NCBI RefSeq assembly: GCF_000143415.4
Contig: NW_003314276.1
Location: 1,786,107 to 1,850,106, forward strand
Direction of reading: 5' to 3'
Origin: Selaginella moellendorffii
Lineage: Eukaryota > Streptophyta > Lycopodiopsida > Selaginellales > Selaginellaceae
DNA: 64,000 nt
Within the stretch, counting starts at the first letter, position 1, and each line of letters begins with the position of its first letter. Below, piece after piece: positions 31,795 to 42,877 of the stretch. Below the pieces are notes generated by a model. The model worked only from the letters and a program-made list of their open reading frames with translations. It ran no database searches and was not told the origin of the DNA. The position numbers were made by a program, and so were the translations under genes.

Positions 31795-32345
31795 GCTTTT
31801 CCAGATGCCCTTTCCTGGCATTGGAGCAAACCAGGGCAGCATTACATTGCAAGAAAAAGCGTCTGCGTTAAGAATTTTTTCAGCAATTCTACTGTTGTTG
31901 CTCCATGGACTCACTTTCCACCAAGCCAAGCATACAAGCACTTCTGAGGGAGCCCAAGAAAATTCTCTTTGTCTTTTGCAAATGTAGACTTTGGCATAGA
32001 TACAAGACCCCCCTACTTGGCACATTTGATAGAATCGTGCTCCAAGAGATTAAGCTCCTTTCTGGCATTACTTTATCCAAATGCCTGTTACTGGCATAAT
32101 CAGGAACGTCGTCTGCTTGTTGGAGGAATCCATACCAAGAGAAGGCAGTGATCATGATCGTCCCACTCGGGCATTCAATCAACCAGCTGCTTGCCCTGGT
32201 CAAGAGATGTGAAGGCGAAGAGCATGGCATTCCACGAGAATCAATTCCTCAATCTAGGGCTGCGAAAGACTTGCTATGCCATCTATGGGCATCCACACCT
32301 TATATACACTGCACCACCAAAATTATTTCCCGCCGCAAGGAGTTA
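31795..32345 (-). pseudogene. PPR remnant in CCD spacer
   Basis: Copy of the remnant at 28440-28990 in the next array unit, with the same broken frame. 32345-33067 has no gene but carries a unit-specific 77-bp tandem duplication at 32805-32958. Confidence 0.7.
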
Positions 32346-32804
32346 AACATCATCTTGTTTTAGTCTCTCTCCACCTAATTGGCGATGTTTACACCTTCCC
32401 ATCTGTCAGTCCGACGTCCGACGACTGTGGTCTTTCTCGTTTTTTGACCGGCACACTCCCATTCGATTACATTCTTTCTTGTTCTTGGTGACGTCCAACA
32501 CTTCAGAAGGTCATGCATCCATTGGACGATGTAGATGTAAGATCCTCTCTAAAACCCAAAATGGGTTTTTCTCCCAGGTCTTGATCACATCGAGATAGTG
32601 GATCAAAATTGAGGGTGCAGCTTCTCCTTAAGGCTAACTGTAAACTTAGCCAAATTTTCCTATCCGATGGGAGTGTCCACGTCATTGCCAGCTAGGTGGA
32701 TGAAGAAATTTGATACAGTTCTCTATTCCATCCAGCAAAACCGAACAAAGATGATATTTCGCGCGGAGAGTACTTTCTTATGTGGGACACTCGAGTGCTC
32801 AGGA

Positions 32805-32958
32805 TTTACATTGCATCATGTAAAGGTAAGGTCCCATGCTTCTTAGACGGGTACAAGAGGAAAGCTAGAAATCTCCAAATGTTTACATTGCATCATGTAA
32901 AGGTAAGGTCCCATGCTTCCTAGACGGGTACGAGAGGAAAGCTAGACATCTCCAAATG
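32805..32958. repeat. 77-bp tandem duplication upstream of CCD-4
   Basis: Two adjacent 77-bp copies (32805-32881 and 32882-32958), each starting tttacattgcatcatgtaaa, a palindrome with 7-bp arms. CCD-3 has a single copy at the matching place (about 29536-29612). It lies 110-263 bp upstream of the CCD-4 ATG. Confidence 0.9.
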
Positions 32959-33067
32959 CCGACACCCAATTATCACGCGCATTGCTTCCAATTGGTCGAC
33001 ATCCCAAGTAGCTGGAATCCTCAGAGTAAGCTTTAAAAACTTTCTCTATGGCGCCATCATCTTATCT

Positions 33068-34933
33068 ATGCGAATGGTGTGGCTCAGAGAGGCCAATCCA
33101 ATTCGATTGGAGGGATCAATGTATTTATATATGCCAATGGCACTGTTTTTAGTCATTGATTCTGTCTCAATGCATGCCACAGCTGGGATTGATATTGGTT
33201 ATAGCCTTACCAACTTCTCCTTCCCAGCTCCACCCAAGAGAAGATCATCAGGGATCACAGCCACCGCCACCAAATCCTCTCGCAAGTATATCAATACCCC
33301 TGGATTCTCAATCCCCAATCCAATCGAAGAGGCGCGGGCGGTGGCGGTAGCCCTGTGCGACACTGTGGAGAATCTCATCGCCACGTACATCGATCCCCGC
33401 GAGTTCCCTCCCTCGCAAGACCCCCAGATCCAGCTCGCGGATAATTTCGCGCCTGTTACAGAGTTCCCGCCAACGCCGTGCCGCCGAGTCACTGGCGAGA
33501 TCCCTCGCTGCCTCCGCGGCGGTGCTTACATCCGCAATGGCTCCAATCCACTCCATCCCCCTCCCGCCGGCTACCACTACTTCGATGGCCATGGGATGCT
33601 CCACTCTGTCAAGTTCGGCGATGAAGAGGATCAAGCTCCAGTCTACTGCGCGCGATTCACCCAGAACAATCGATTCGTCCAGGAGCAAGCAGCGGGCAAG
33701 CCTCTCTTCCCCTACACACTGGGCACCATGAGCAGCTATGCTGGGCTCGCACGATTCGGGCTGTTTGTGATGCGCACGGCTCTGGGCCTGATCAATATCT
33801 TGGGCGGGATGGGAACCTCCAACGCTGGGATGGCCTACTTCGATCGCCGAATTCTGGCCATGTCCGAGGATGATATGCCATATGCCGTGAGTATCACACC
33901 AGCAGGGGATTTGATCACCATGGGCCGCTACAGCTTCAACAACCGATTGTTCTTGCCGATGTGCGCTCATCCAAAGATCGATCCAATCTCTGGCGAGCTC
34001 TTCGCGGTTAGCTTCAATCCGGTGATCAATCCCCACCTCCGCTACTTCTGGGCGAGCCCGGACGGGAGGAAGAGCCCCGATTTCGACGTGTGGCTGCCGG
34101 ACCCGTGCTTGTTTCACGACTTCGCGATAACAGAGAACTACGCAATCCTTCCAGAGAATCAGCTCGTGATGAAGTTCCAGGATGTAGTGCTCAAGAACAA
34201 ACTTGTCATTGATGGAGATACCGCCAAGGTTCCCAGATTCGGGGTGATCCCTCGCATCCCGACCGTGGGATATTCCGGCATTCGCTGGATCGACGTCCCG
34301 GATTGGACATCATTCCACTACATCAACGCCTGGGAGGAAGGGACGGACAAGATCGTCGTGCTCAGCTCGTCCATTACGCCCGTGGAACATCTGTTTGACG
34401 ATATCGCCGGATTGTCTAACAGATTGCACGAGATCCACCTGGACCTTCGATCTGGACGGTCGTGGAAGCAACACGTGTGCTCGGCTGGCTTGGATTTTGG
34501 ACAGATCAACCAGAAATTCCTGGGGCGGAAGAATCGGTACGTCTACATGTGCTACTATGGGCCATGGCCTAAAATCTCGGGCCTGGCCAAAATCGATTTG
34601 GACGCTCCACGGCTGCCCAGGGTGGTCATCGATGGAACAAGTGACCCAGATTTAAATGAGCCGTGCATTGTGGCGTCGAGGAGATTCGAACGAGGTCAGT
34701 TTTGTGGTGAGCCTTTCTTTGTGGCGAATGGCGAGGAGGAAGACGATGGATACGTCTTAAGCTATGTCCACAATGAGGAAAGTGGTGTCTCGGAGCTTTT
34801 GGTCATGGATGCCAAATCGCCCACACTTGAGACAGTGGCTTCTATAGAGTTGCCTGCTAGAGTTCCATATGGATTCCATGGGATCTTTATAAATGCCGAT
34901 CAAATAGCCGATCAGAACCATGCCACCTTGTAA
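33068..34933 (+). CDS. CCD4-like carotenoid cleavage dioxygenase (CCD-4)
   Basis: Intronless, 621 residues from the ATG at 33068, with the same alternative starts as CCD-3. The CCD core is complete with all four iron-ligand histidines and CCD4-type motifs. Marks GYHYFDGHGMLHSVKF and EEDQAPVYCARF are shared with the damaged copy at 61365-63208, which suggests that copy came from a CCD-4-like source. Last full unit of the array, stop 3350 bp after CCD-3. Its upstream region carries an extra 77-bp duplication, so expression may differ from that of its neighbours. Confidence 0.88.
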   Translation: MRMVWLREANPIRLEGSMYLYMPMALFLVIDSVSMHATAGIDIGYSLTNFSFPAPPKRRSSGITATATKSSRKYINTPGFSIPNPIEEARAVAVALCDTVENLIATYIDPREFPPSQDPQIQLADNFAPVTEFPPTPCRRVTGEIPRCLRGGAYIRNGSNPLHPPPAGYHYFDGHGMLHSVKFGDEEDQAPVYCARFTQNNRFVQEQAAGKPLFPYTLGTMSSYAGLARFGLFVMRTALGLINILGGMGTSNAGMAYFDRRILAMSEDDMPYAVSITPAGDLITMGRYSFNNRLFLPMCAHPKIDPISGELFAVSFNPVINPHLRYFWASPDGRKSPDFDVWLPDPCLFHDFAITENYAILPENQLVMKFQDVVLKNKLVIDGDTAKVPRFGVIPRIPTVGYSGIRWIDVPDWTSFHYINAWEEGTDKIVVLSSSITPVEHLFDDIAGLSNRLHEIHLDLRSGRSWKQHVCSAGLDFGQINQKFLGRKNRYVYMCYYGPWPKISGLAKIDLDAPRLPRVVIDGTSDPDLNEPCIVASRRFERGQFCGEPFFVANGEEEDDGYVLSYVHNEESGVSELLVMDAKSPTLETVASIELPARVPYGFHGIFINADQIADQNHATL

Positions 34934-35029
34934 GAAAATTTGTAAATTGATATAATCTCTTATGTAACTATGTGAGAATTCGTAATAAGAACATATGGAG
35001 CACTATTACTAGGCTCCACATTACTGGCA

Positions 35030-35282
35030 ATTTTCATTGCATCTCCACTTGCGGCAGCTCCAAGCAAGCACTTCCAATCCACACTACTCCTGTATGATTA
35101 GTTGGGTAGGGTATATCCAAAACACTGAGAATCTTCTGTGGGAGATGCCATATTCGCTTTGAGGGTTTGATGGAGTGATCAAACTGGAAAGACACAAAGA
35201 GATGCCAAGCTATGGCATTAGTGCCTTTGTGGGCACACGAAGTGAGCAAAGCAGTTAAGTTCATCAGGTGTATTGGATTGGA
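35030..35282 (-). pseudogene. PPR-3-type 3'-end remnant
   Basis: The minus strand reads ALLTSCAHKGTNAIA and LFVSFQFDHSIKPSK, then frameshifts before the E1 end. It matches the last motifs of PPR-3 (56160-56420) and ends where the AT-rich block begins. The same junction recurs at 46315-46620. Confidence 0.75.
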
Positions 35283-35289
35283 TGATCTC

Positions 35290-38235
35290 TCGCAATAATA
35301 TTTTAAGGCTGAGGCAGTACAATGCTTTTAGAGAAATTGGGTATGAAAAGGTTGCAATGCTGATAGGATATGTGAATACTCAGAGGACCAATAATTGTGT
35401 GTCCGTAGGATAGGTGAACACTCAGAGGACCAATAATTGTGTGTGCGTAGGACTCAGAGGACCAATAATTATGTGTCTGTATATGCCTGAAATGCTTTTG
35501 TATTTTGTTTTTAGTCTACTCCCTGTCTAAGGACAATTGAAAAAAATATCATCACTTGACATTCAAACTTTTGATGATTTTTTAAGAATGTCACAGTAGA
35601 ATATACTTAATATATACCTATTAAGGATATCCTATCACTTCATTTTTACCCTCAGAGAATGTTGTTTTGATGAAGGAACTCTTTAGAGCAATCTTGGTTA
35701 TTCCAGTAAGCATGGTTGCTTGTAAATGATGATTTTCCAGGCAAAATGTGATGGAGAATCATTTTCAAAATTGACTAAACCTTAAGATATTGGATATGTA
35801 TATATTTTTTTTACTAAAGGGCTTATAGATATATATATTATTAGTTATGTGTTAGGTGTAGTTTCAAGTCCTAAGTCACAACATTACAGGATAAAGGCAA
35901 AATAGCAACTTTATTTTATCATAATATCATTTAACATTTATATTTATATTTAGTGGATAAATGTAAAAACAAATAAAAAATTTGCTATATATACATGATG
36001 CAATATAAATCCTTGCATAGATAAGAAAGTACTCCCTAAATAACCTTAATAAAATAGCATAAATTGATAATTTTTTTGTTACTTTGACTATGACTAGCAA
36101 ATTTTGACTTTCTTGCCCAACCATTCACACCTATTATGGAAATCATGCTATTTCAATCTATTATGCCTAATGGAGAGAGAGAGAGAGAGAGAGAAATAAA
36201 TGAAGTATAACCTAAATGCGTAAGCAAGAACCTTCATCTGCAACACCCATTGTCATATACATGCAATCACATGGCTCTCAAACTGTGTTAAAGTCATTCA
36301 TTAAACAAGGTAGCCAATTTAAAATTTAATTAAGATCAAAGCTATATAAATTTCTTCCTAAATATCAATAGTATAAGTGCTAATTCCTTAAAGTTTTTGT
36401 GTAGATGCCATTCTATCCAAGAAGAAATTTCACAAATCTTAAAGGCAAGACTGAGGTGTATTCTATGCTCTAACATCCCTTTGTTAAATAGGTATTGTCC
36501 AAGTACTTTTGTGTTGCTTGATGCATCAAACCTAATCCAGGCTGTGAGAGTTGGTGGTGGCATTCTCTTTCCTAGGACATTATCTAATGGTTTATTTCTT
36601 TATCAAGGTTTGGGAATTATCTCTGAATTATTCAAAGGTTATTCAGGAACAATCTCTTGGTTTGAGTGTTTGAAGTTAGATCTAGGGTTTAGGGTAGATG
36701 CCATTAAGTGTCAAGCAGCATAGTATTCTCTAGATTGATCAATCTTGGGAAATCTTGTAGCTTTGGCATTTTCAACTATTACTAGGGATGGAATGTAGAT
36801 TTGCAAAGACTTTTGTTTGCCAAGGCACACTATTACTCTAGGGTGTGTTGTCACAACACTAGTTCTAGATTGCATCACAACATATAAGCACTAAGAATTT
36901 AGTTTAGATTAATGCTTGCTAGGGTTATAATGTTTTAGAGGGATTAAAAATTTATGGAAGAAAGTGGTGTCATTACTTTGTCTTGTGCTTGTAGTTCTTC
37001 CTCATCTTTCGAAATTTGAAACATTTTTCTATTTTCTTTACCCCCTATTCTCAAGTAAGAAACATATGCACAAGGATGCCATGAAGCTCATTAACAACTA
37101 AGCTTAAGAAATACTCTAAAATTCATCATGTTCATAGGTGGAAAGGCATTTGACAAGGCTCGAGCAAATATGTCTACACTCAACTTGTCTCAAAAACCAT
37201 CACATATAAGGTTTGAGAAAAGAAGATCATATATCTCAATTAGTTATTGGATCAGTGGCTTTTATTTAAACACTTAAATTTTAGATTAGGCAACACCAAG
37301 AATATACTTAAAAAAACAATTAAACCTTTACTCTAAAGGTATATAATAGGTTTTTTAACCCTTTGAGTGATCCTACCCTAAACAAGTGTGACCACTTTAG
37401 ACTTAGTTCTCTTTTGCAAATTAGGATTTCTATCAGTGACATCAATGTAGCTAGCATATTTACTTTAAGATTCATTCATTCACTCACACAACACCAGAGC
37501 TATAAGTTAGATACTTCACTAAACTTTTTATAATTATCTCTCAAAAAGTTCATAGGATGTTTACTCAAGATGAGAGGTACTCAAGAAGAAGTTACCAAAT
37601 TTATAACACTATTGTTGACTCTATAACATGAGTTTAAATGATATTCACAACATAGTTGCAACACTAGCTAACAAGAGCATTGTCGAGGATTAGTGATTTA
37701 AAGTAGAAATTATAAGCCAAAATTCCTAGAATAAAAAATAGAACAATTTTTAAAATAAATCAATTTGGCAGTACATATTAGGAATAACTAGAATTGTTAA
37801 TGAAAATGAGAATGAAAACAAAAAATCACTAAAACTTCACTATGTACCACAATTCTAAAATTTTAGGAAGAATTATTGGAATTTTATTAGATATATAAAA
37901 TTCCTAGCAGTGTAACTTTATTTTAGAATTATGCACATATATAGTTTTTGCCCAAAATCCCACATATAATTGCTTATATAATTTAAATACCCATTGTGGG
38001 ATTTTTAGTGCATAACCCCCCACTTTACTCCTGGCATGCATGCACCTCAGTTAACTGCCACATCAAATGGTTCAACCACTCACTAACAACTAGGTGAGGA
38101 TTGCATTGAGGTTCTAACCCAAGATGCATTAGGAGGGGTAGTAGGTAGATTAGTGAAGCCCAAGGTTAGATTTTACATGAATAATAGCCTAGATTTCACT
38201 TGTGCTCATCAAAAATAGAAATCTTTGGTAAGTTC
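35290..38235 (+). repeat. AT-rich block, copy 1 of 3
   Basis: About 2.9 kb of AT-rich DNA with matching copies at 46625-49655 and, inverted, 57290-61410. It starts with two to three repeats of a cagaggaccaataatt unit (35386-35475). A (GA)11 tract lies at 36173-36194. A plus-strand frame of 108 codons at 36397-36723 is broken in copy 2, so I do not call a gene. No terminal repeats and no transposase motif seen. Confidence 0.75.
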
Positions 38236-38239
38236 TTCC

Positions 38240-38970
38240 GTGGTTAACTTCAGTGATCAATCACCACTTCCGTTACTTCTGGGCAAGCCCAGACGGGAGA
38301 AAAAGAGATGAATTTCCAGGATGTAGTGCTCGAGAACAAACTGGTCATTGATGGAAATACTGCACAAGGGTCCCAGATTGATCCTCCCTCGCATCCCAGC
38401 TGTGGGATCTTCTGGATCGACATCCCGGATTGGATGTAATTCCACTACATCCACGCCTGGGAGGAAGGGATGGACAAGATCGTTGTGTCCATTACGCCGG
38501 TGGAACATCTATTTGATGATTTCGCCGGATTGGCCAACAGATTGCACAAGATCCACCTGGACCTTTGATCTGGACGGTCGTGGAAGCAACATGTGTGCTC
38601 GGCGGGACTGGATTTTGGAAAGATCAACCAGAAATTCCTGGGGCAGAAGAACTGGTACGTCTACATGTGCTACTATGGGCCATGGCCCAAAATCTGTGGC
38701 CTGGCCAAGGTCGATCTGGTGTGGCGTCGAGGAGATTCGAACGTGGTAAGTTTTGTGGCGAATGGCGAGGAGGAAGATGATGGATACATCATCTTAAGCT
38801 ACGTCCATGATGAGAAAAATGGTGTCTCGGAGCTTTTGGTCATGGATGCCAAATCGCCCACACTTGAGATAGTGGCTTCTATAGAGCTGCCTGCTGGAGT
38901 TCCATATGGATTCCATGGGATCTTTATAAATGCCAATCAAATAGCCAACCAAAACCATGCCACCGTCTAA
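38240..38970 (+). pseudogene. truncated CCD pseudogene (segment copy 1)
   Basis: Begins in the middle of the CCD core (matches [14 protein letters not shown]) right after the AT-rich block. It lacks about 36 codons including the HDFAITENY histidine, has several frameshifts up to 38593, then reads on to the normal C-terminus (PYGFHGIFIN). The internal deletion is shared with 49665-50337 and 56545-57285. Confidence 0.9.
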
Positions 38971-39022
38971 GAAAATTTGATATAATTGTAAAAATTAATA
39001 TAGTCTCTTGAAAATATCTAAG

Positions 39023-40960
39023 CTATGTAACTATGTGAGAATTGGCAATAAGAACATATGGAGCACTGTTACTAGGCTCCACACTAATGGCATTTTTCAT
39101 TGCATCTCCACTCGCTACAGCTCCAAGCAAGCACTTCCAATCCATGGAATCTGGGTAGTATGGCATCTCCCACAGAAGATTCTCAGCGTCTTGGATATAC
39201 CCTGACTGGACAAGCACACCAATCATACATGAGTAGTGTTGCTTTGAGGGTTTGATGGAGTGATCAAACTGGAAAGACACAAAGAGATCCCCAGCTATGG
39301 CAGCAGCACCTTTGTGAGCACACGACGTGAGCAAAGCTGTTAAGCTAGCTTCATCAGGTGTATTAGTAGTGACCATGGTTTGCAAGGCATCCAAGGCTCT
39401 GGAAATGGCCCCAATCCGAGAGTATGCCGCCAGCATTGCATCCCAAGATATGAAGTCCTTGTCCGGCATTGTTAAGAATATCCGATTTGCCATATCCAGA
39501 TGCCCGTTTTGGGTATATGCAGAAAGCATTCACTCCATGGAGATTGGTTTCTTTCTTGGATTGAATCGAACACACTTTTAGCTTCCAGTAACTGCAAATT
39601 TGATGAAAAACCAGACAAGAAAGCATTGAAAGCAATAGCACTCTTTTCATTGGAGTTGTCAAAAATTCTCTTAGCCAAAAGCATATGTCCAGTTCGGGCA
39701 TATGCCGACACGAGCACAATCAGTGGTATTTCGCCGTGACCTGGCATTTTTTCAAAAATACACAGGGCGTCTTCTAGCCTGTGGTTGTTTACATATCCTG
39801 TCAGCATGGCAGTCCACGTAACCTCGTTTCGCTCCTTCATTCCATCAAAGAGTTTCTTTGCTTTTTCCAGATGCCCGTTGCAAGCATATGCTGTAATGAG
39901 AGCGGTTGCCGGGACTAAATGCTCGCCTTGATCAGGCAGACCTAAATATATGGCTTCGGCGTCGTGAGTCCGCCCTCGTCGAGAATACAAGCGCAGCATT
40001 GCAGTGCAAGCAAACGCGTTGTGGCGCTGCATGGTGTAAAATATTTGCTCAGCCTCCGCGATGCTACTGTCCTCGTGATCTGCGTAAGCGGACAGGATTA
40101 CTGCGCATGAAACCACATCGATACACTCCATCGACTCAAACAGATTCTTTGCCTCGTGAAAGCAGCCACTTTCCGCCAAGACGACAAGCAAAACCGTGGA
40201 GGCAACCAAATCCTTGTGAGGCAGCGCGAGGAAGAAATACTTGGCATCTTCCAAAAGGCCGTGCTGGCCAAAGCACTGAATCATGGACGTAAAAGACAGA
40301 GCATCAAATTCTGGCATGTTGGAGAAGATGTCCTTCGCCTCCTGCAAATGCCCAGCTTGGGCAAGTGCTGATAGTTGAGAGTTCCAAGCAACAAGATCTC
40401 TCTCAGGCATGGAGCTGAAGAGTGTCGTTATTTAAAACAAGTTGGTGGATTTGGATAGAATTGTGGTCCAAGAGATTAAGCTCCTTTCTGGCATAAGCTC
40501 AAAGAGCTGCATTGCTTTATCCAAATACCCGTTTGTGGCATATGCTAAGATCATTGCGTTCCATGCTACAAGGCCTCTCTCTCTCATGGAATCGAAAACT
40601 TCTTTTGCCTGTAGGAGTAAGCCATGCCGAGAGAAGGCAGTGATCATGATCGACCATGAAGCAACATCCCATTCGGGCATTCGATCAAACAACTGCTTTC
40701 CTTGGTCAAGATAGCTGTTTGATGCGAAGGCAGAGAGCATGGCATTCCACGAGAATCGATCCCGTGATGTAGAGCCACGAAAGATTTGCCATGCTGCCTT
40801 TGGGCATCCACACCTCCCATACATTTGCACCACCAAATTGCATGCCAAGCAGTCTCCTGCCGCGAGGAGGTGCTCAATCTCATTGTGGAGCTTAGAAGCT
40901 GTGGATAGATTGGTACACTTCTTTATTGCATCCAACAAAACCTCTCGACAATCTGGTTCT
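39023..40960 (-). pseudogene. PPR pseudogene, copy of PPR-3 (segment copy 1)
   Basis: Homologous over almost its full length to PPR-3 at 54556-56499. Lesions: the start region lacks 11 bases including the ATG, a CAA-to-TAA stop at 40432-40434 (after SKSTNLF), and a 1-base deletion near 39531 (after IQERNQSPWS). The frame between lesions is clean, so decay is recent. The E1-like end and stop at 39023 are intact. It lies tail to tail with the truncated CCD and directly downstream of CVNH-1 on the same strand. Confidence 0.9.
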
Positions 40961-40981
40961 CTGTAAGAAAAAACCATATAA

Positions 40982-41371
40982 TCATGCACAATCTTGGATG
41001 GTTCCTTGGTTGTTGTAGACACAATCATCAATTTGGAGATTAGTTTCATGATCCGCACCACTGTTGTCTTTGCACGTCGCATAGTAGACCAACTTTGGGA
41101 TGTTTTCATTGTTATACATGCAACCTGTGGGCGTGCATGTCTCTAAGAAATTTGCCCCGCCACACTTTAAATTCCCATTATCATTGTGGATGTGATTGTC
41201 CAAGACCAAATAAATCTCAGATTTTCCAGGGAGACACCATTCTAAATGAATAGTGGTTAAGTTGAATTCAACTATATTACAAGTAAGTGAGAAATCCCCA
41301 CACCCAAATGTTTTAGGAATGATCAAAGCAGCAAGCGAGGCAACAATGGAAACTATCAATCGCACACCCAT
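40982..41371 (-). CDS. secreted CVNH-domain protein (CVNH-1)
   Basis: 129 residues from the ATG at 41371. Residues 1-23 are a clear signal peptide (MGVRLIVSIVASLAALIIP then KTFG). The mature part of about 106 residues has the tandem layout of cyanovirin-N homology domains: GDFSLTC-x14-C, then LDNHIHNDNGNLK, then NFLETC-x20-C and IDDCVYNNQGTIQD. Each half has the CVNH [GN]-x-F-x-x-TC opening and the D-x-x-x-x-N-x-x-G-x-[LI] end. Known CVNH proteins are small lectins, some binding high-mannose glycans. Extra cysteines (first mature residue, K-C-G-G, P-T-G-C, D-D-C, D-C-A) suggest more disulfides than in cyanovirin-N. The stop lies only about 25 bp from the PPR pseudogene start on the same strand. 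No intron seen. A frame open upstream of the ATG has no other ATG. Confidence 0.82.
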   Translation of the reverse strand: MGVRLIVSIVASLAALIIPKTFGCGDFSLTCNIVEFNLTTIHLEWCLPGKSEIYLVLDNHIHNDNGNLKCGGANFLETCTPTGCMYNNENIPKLVYYATCKDNSGADHETNLQIDDCVYNNQGTIQDCA

Positions 41372-41519
41372 TCTAAAAATTAGTTTTTTGAAGTGCTGAG
41401 ATTTATTGTTAAGGGAAAATCCAATCAACCTTTATGGAGACAAAAGTTTTTGCCATGTAGTCCACATAGCGGTGATGAAGTAGATAAATATTCTTATTGA
41501 TGAACAAAAATATTCAAAA

Positions 41520-42122
41520 ACATTGGAGTTGTCAAAGATTCTCTTCTCAAAAAGCATACGTCCATTTCGGGCACAATCTGGTATCACGCTGTGATCGGCA
41601 TTGTTTCGATGGTATGGCAGTCTCGTCTCGCATCAAAGAGATTCTTTCGGACTAAATGCTCGTCTTGATCAGGCAGACCTAAATATATGGCTGAGTCCGT
41701 TCTTGAGAATACAAGCGCAGCATTGCAGTGCAAGCAAACGCTGTATGCTGTAAAAATTCTGCTCAGCCTACTGTCGTCATGATATGCATAAGCACAGCAC
41801 AAGACAACACAGCAAAGCAGTGGACGCAACCAAATCCTTATGAGGGTGGCCAAAGCACTGGGCGTGAACGACAGAGGAGCAAACTCTGGCATGTTGGAAA
41901 AGATGTTCTTCGCCTCCTGCAAATGCCCAGCTTGGGCAGTTGCTGCTAGATGAGATTTCCAAGAAACAAGATCTCTCGGCATAAACAGAGTCCTTAATTG
42001 GCATATGTTGGTGGTCTTTGATAGAATTGTGGTCTAAGATATTAGCTCCTTTCCGGCATAAGCTCAAAGATGCATTTCTTTATCCAAATGCCCGTTTGTG
42101 GCAGACTATCATTGCATTCCGG

Positions 42123-42176
<54 letters not shown>

Positions 42177-42430
42177 ACACACACACGGAATAAAAAACAG
42201 GAGTAAACCTGATGTTTGATGTGGCATGGCATTCCACTCCTCGATCTAGATACTTGCCATGCCGCCTCAGGGCATCCACACCTCCCATACATTTGCACCA
42301 GAAAATTGGATGCCAAACAATCTCCTGCCGCAAGGAGGCACTTGATCTCATTGTGAAGCTTACAAGCTGCAGATAGATTGCTACACTTTTTTATTCCATC
42401 CAATAAAACCTCTTGACCATACATTGCTCT
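41520..42430 (-). pseudogene. PPR remnant upstream of CVNH-1
   Basis: Strongly worn PPR-3-like copy on the minus strand: AQAGHLQEAKNIFSNMPEFA, then deletions, ALVFSRTDS-like bits and the LHNEIKCLLAAGDCLASNFL start region at the right end. It contains a long CT tract (42124-42170). It pairs with the CVNH fragment at 42440-42605, repeating the PPR-CVNH order next door. Confidence 0.7.
42124..42170. repeat. CT/GA microsatellite
   Basis: About 23 pure CT units followed by a short CA run (actctcacacacacac), inside the PPR remnant. Confidence 0.95.
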
Positions 42431-42439
42431 CTATGAGAA

Positions 42440-42605
42440 AAAAAGCATATCTGTTGATGCAATCTTGGCTAGTGCCTTGAGAGTTGTAGAAACAATCATC
42501 AATTCGGAGATTAGTGTCTTGACCTACACCACCATCGTCTTTGCAGCTTTGGGATTTCCATTTGTAAAATTCAAACATGCATGTCTCAATTTGAGAAGGG
42601 CAAGC
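42440..42605 (-). pseudogene. CVNH 3' fragment
   Basis: The minus strand reads IETC, then SCKDDGGVGQDTNLRIDDCF and YNSQGTSQDC, matching the second half of CVNH-1 and CVNH-2. The first half and signal peptide are absent and the stop is lost. Confidence 0.8.
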
Positions 42606-42877
42606 AGCAAGATCCAAGCTCAGGATCACAAGAACCAAGGGGGAGGAGTGATGGGCAGTGGTTGTATCCCACAGCCTCAAGACCCAAGGCTCCATTTCTT
42701 CGATACTCTCATCCCTGGCACTAGATACTAGCGATAGAAACGAAAAGGCTCCCATTCATCGATGATTCTTCCAGTTGTCAATAAATTCCATGTCATACTA
42801 AAAGAACTCCAGTTGATTGATCAAATGGTTCTTTAGTTCTTCCCAAAAGTTTCTTTGCCATCTCTACGCGATCATCT

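Noticed and set aside
36397-36723. 108-codon frame in AT-rich block copy 1 (also inverted at 60429-60755)
   Set aside because: The frame is broken in copy 2 (47850-48230) and shows no known motif. Survival in two copies can follow from recent common origin.
35290-38235. AT-rich block as an autonomous transposon
   Set aside because: No terminal repeats, no target duplication and no transposase or reverse transcriptase motif. All three copies keep the same neighbours, so segmental duplication is enough.
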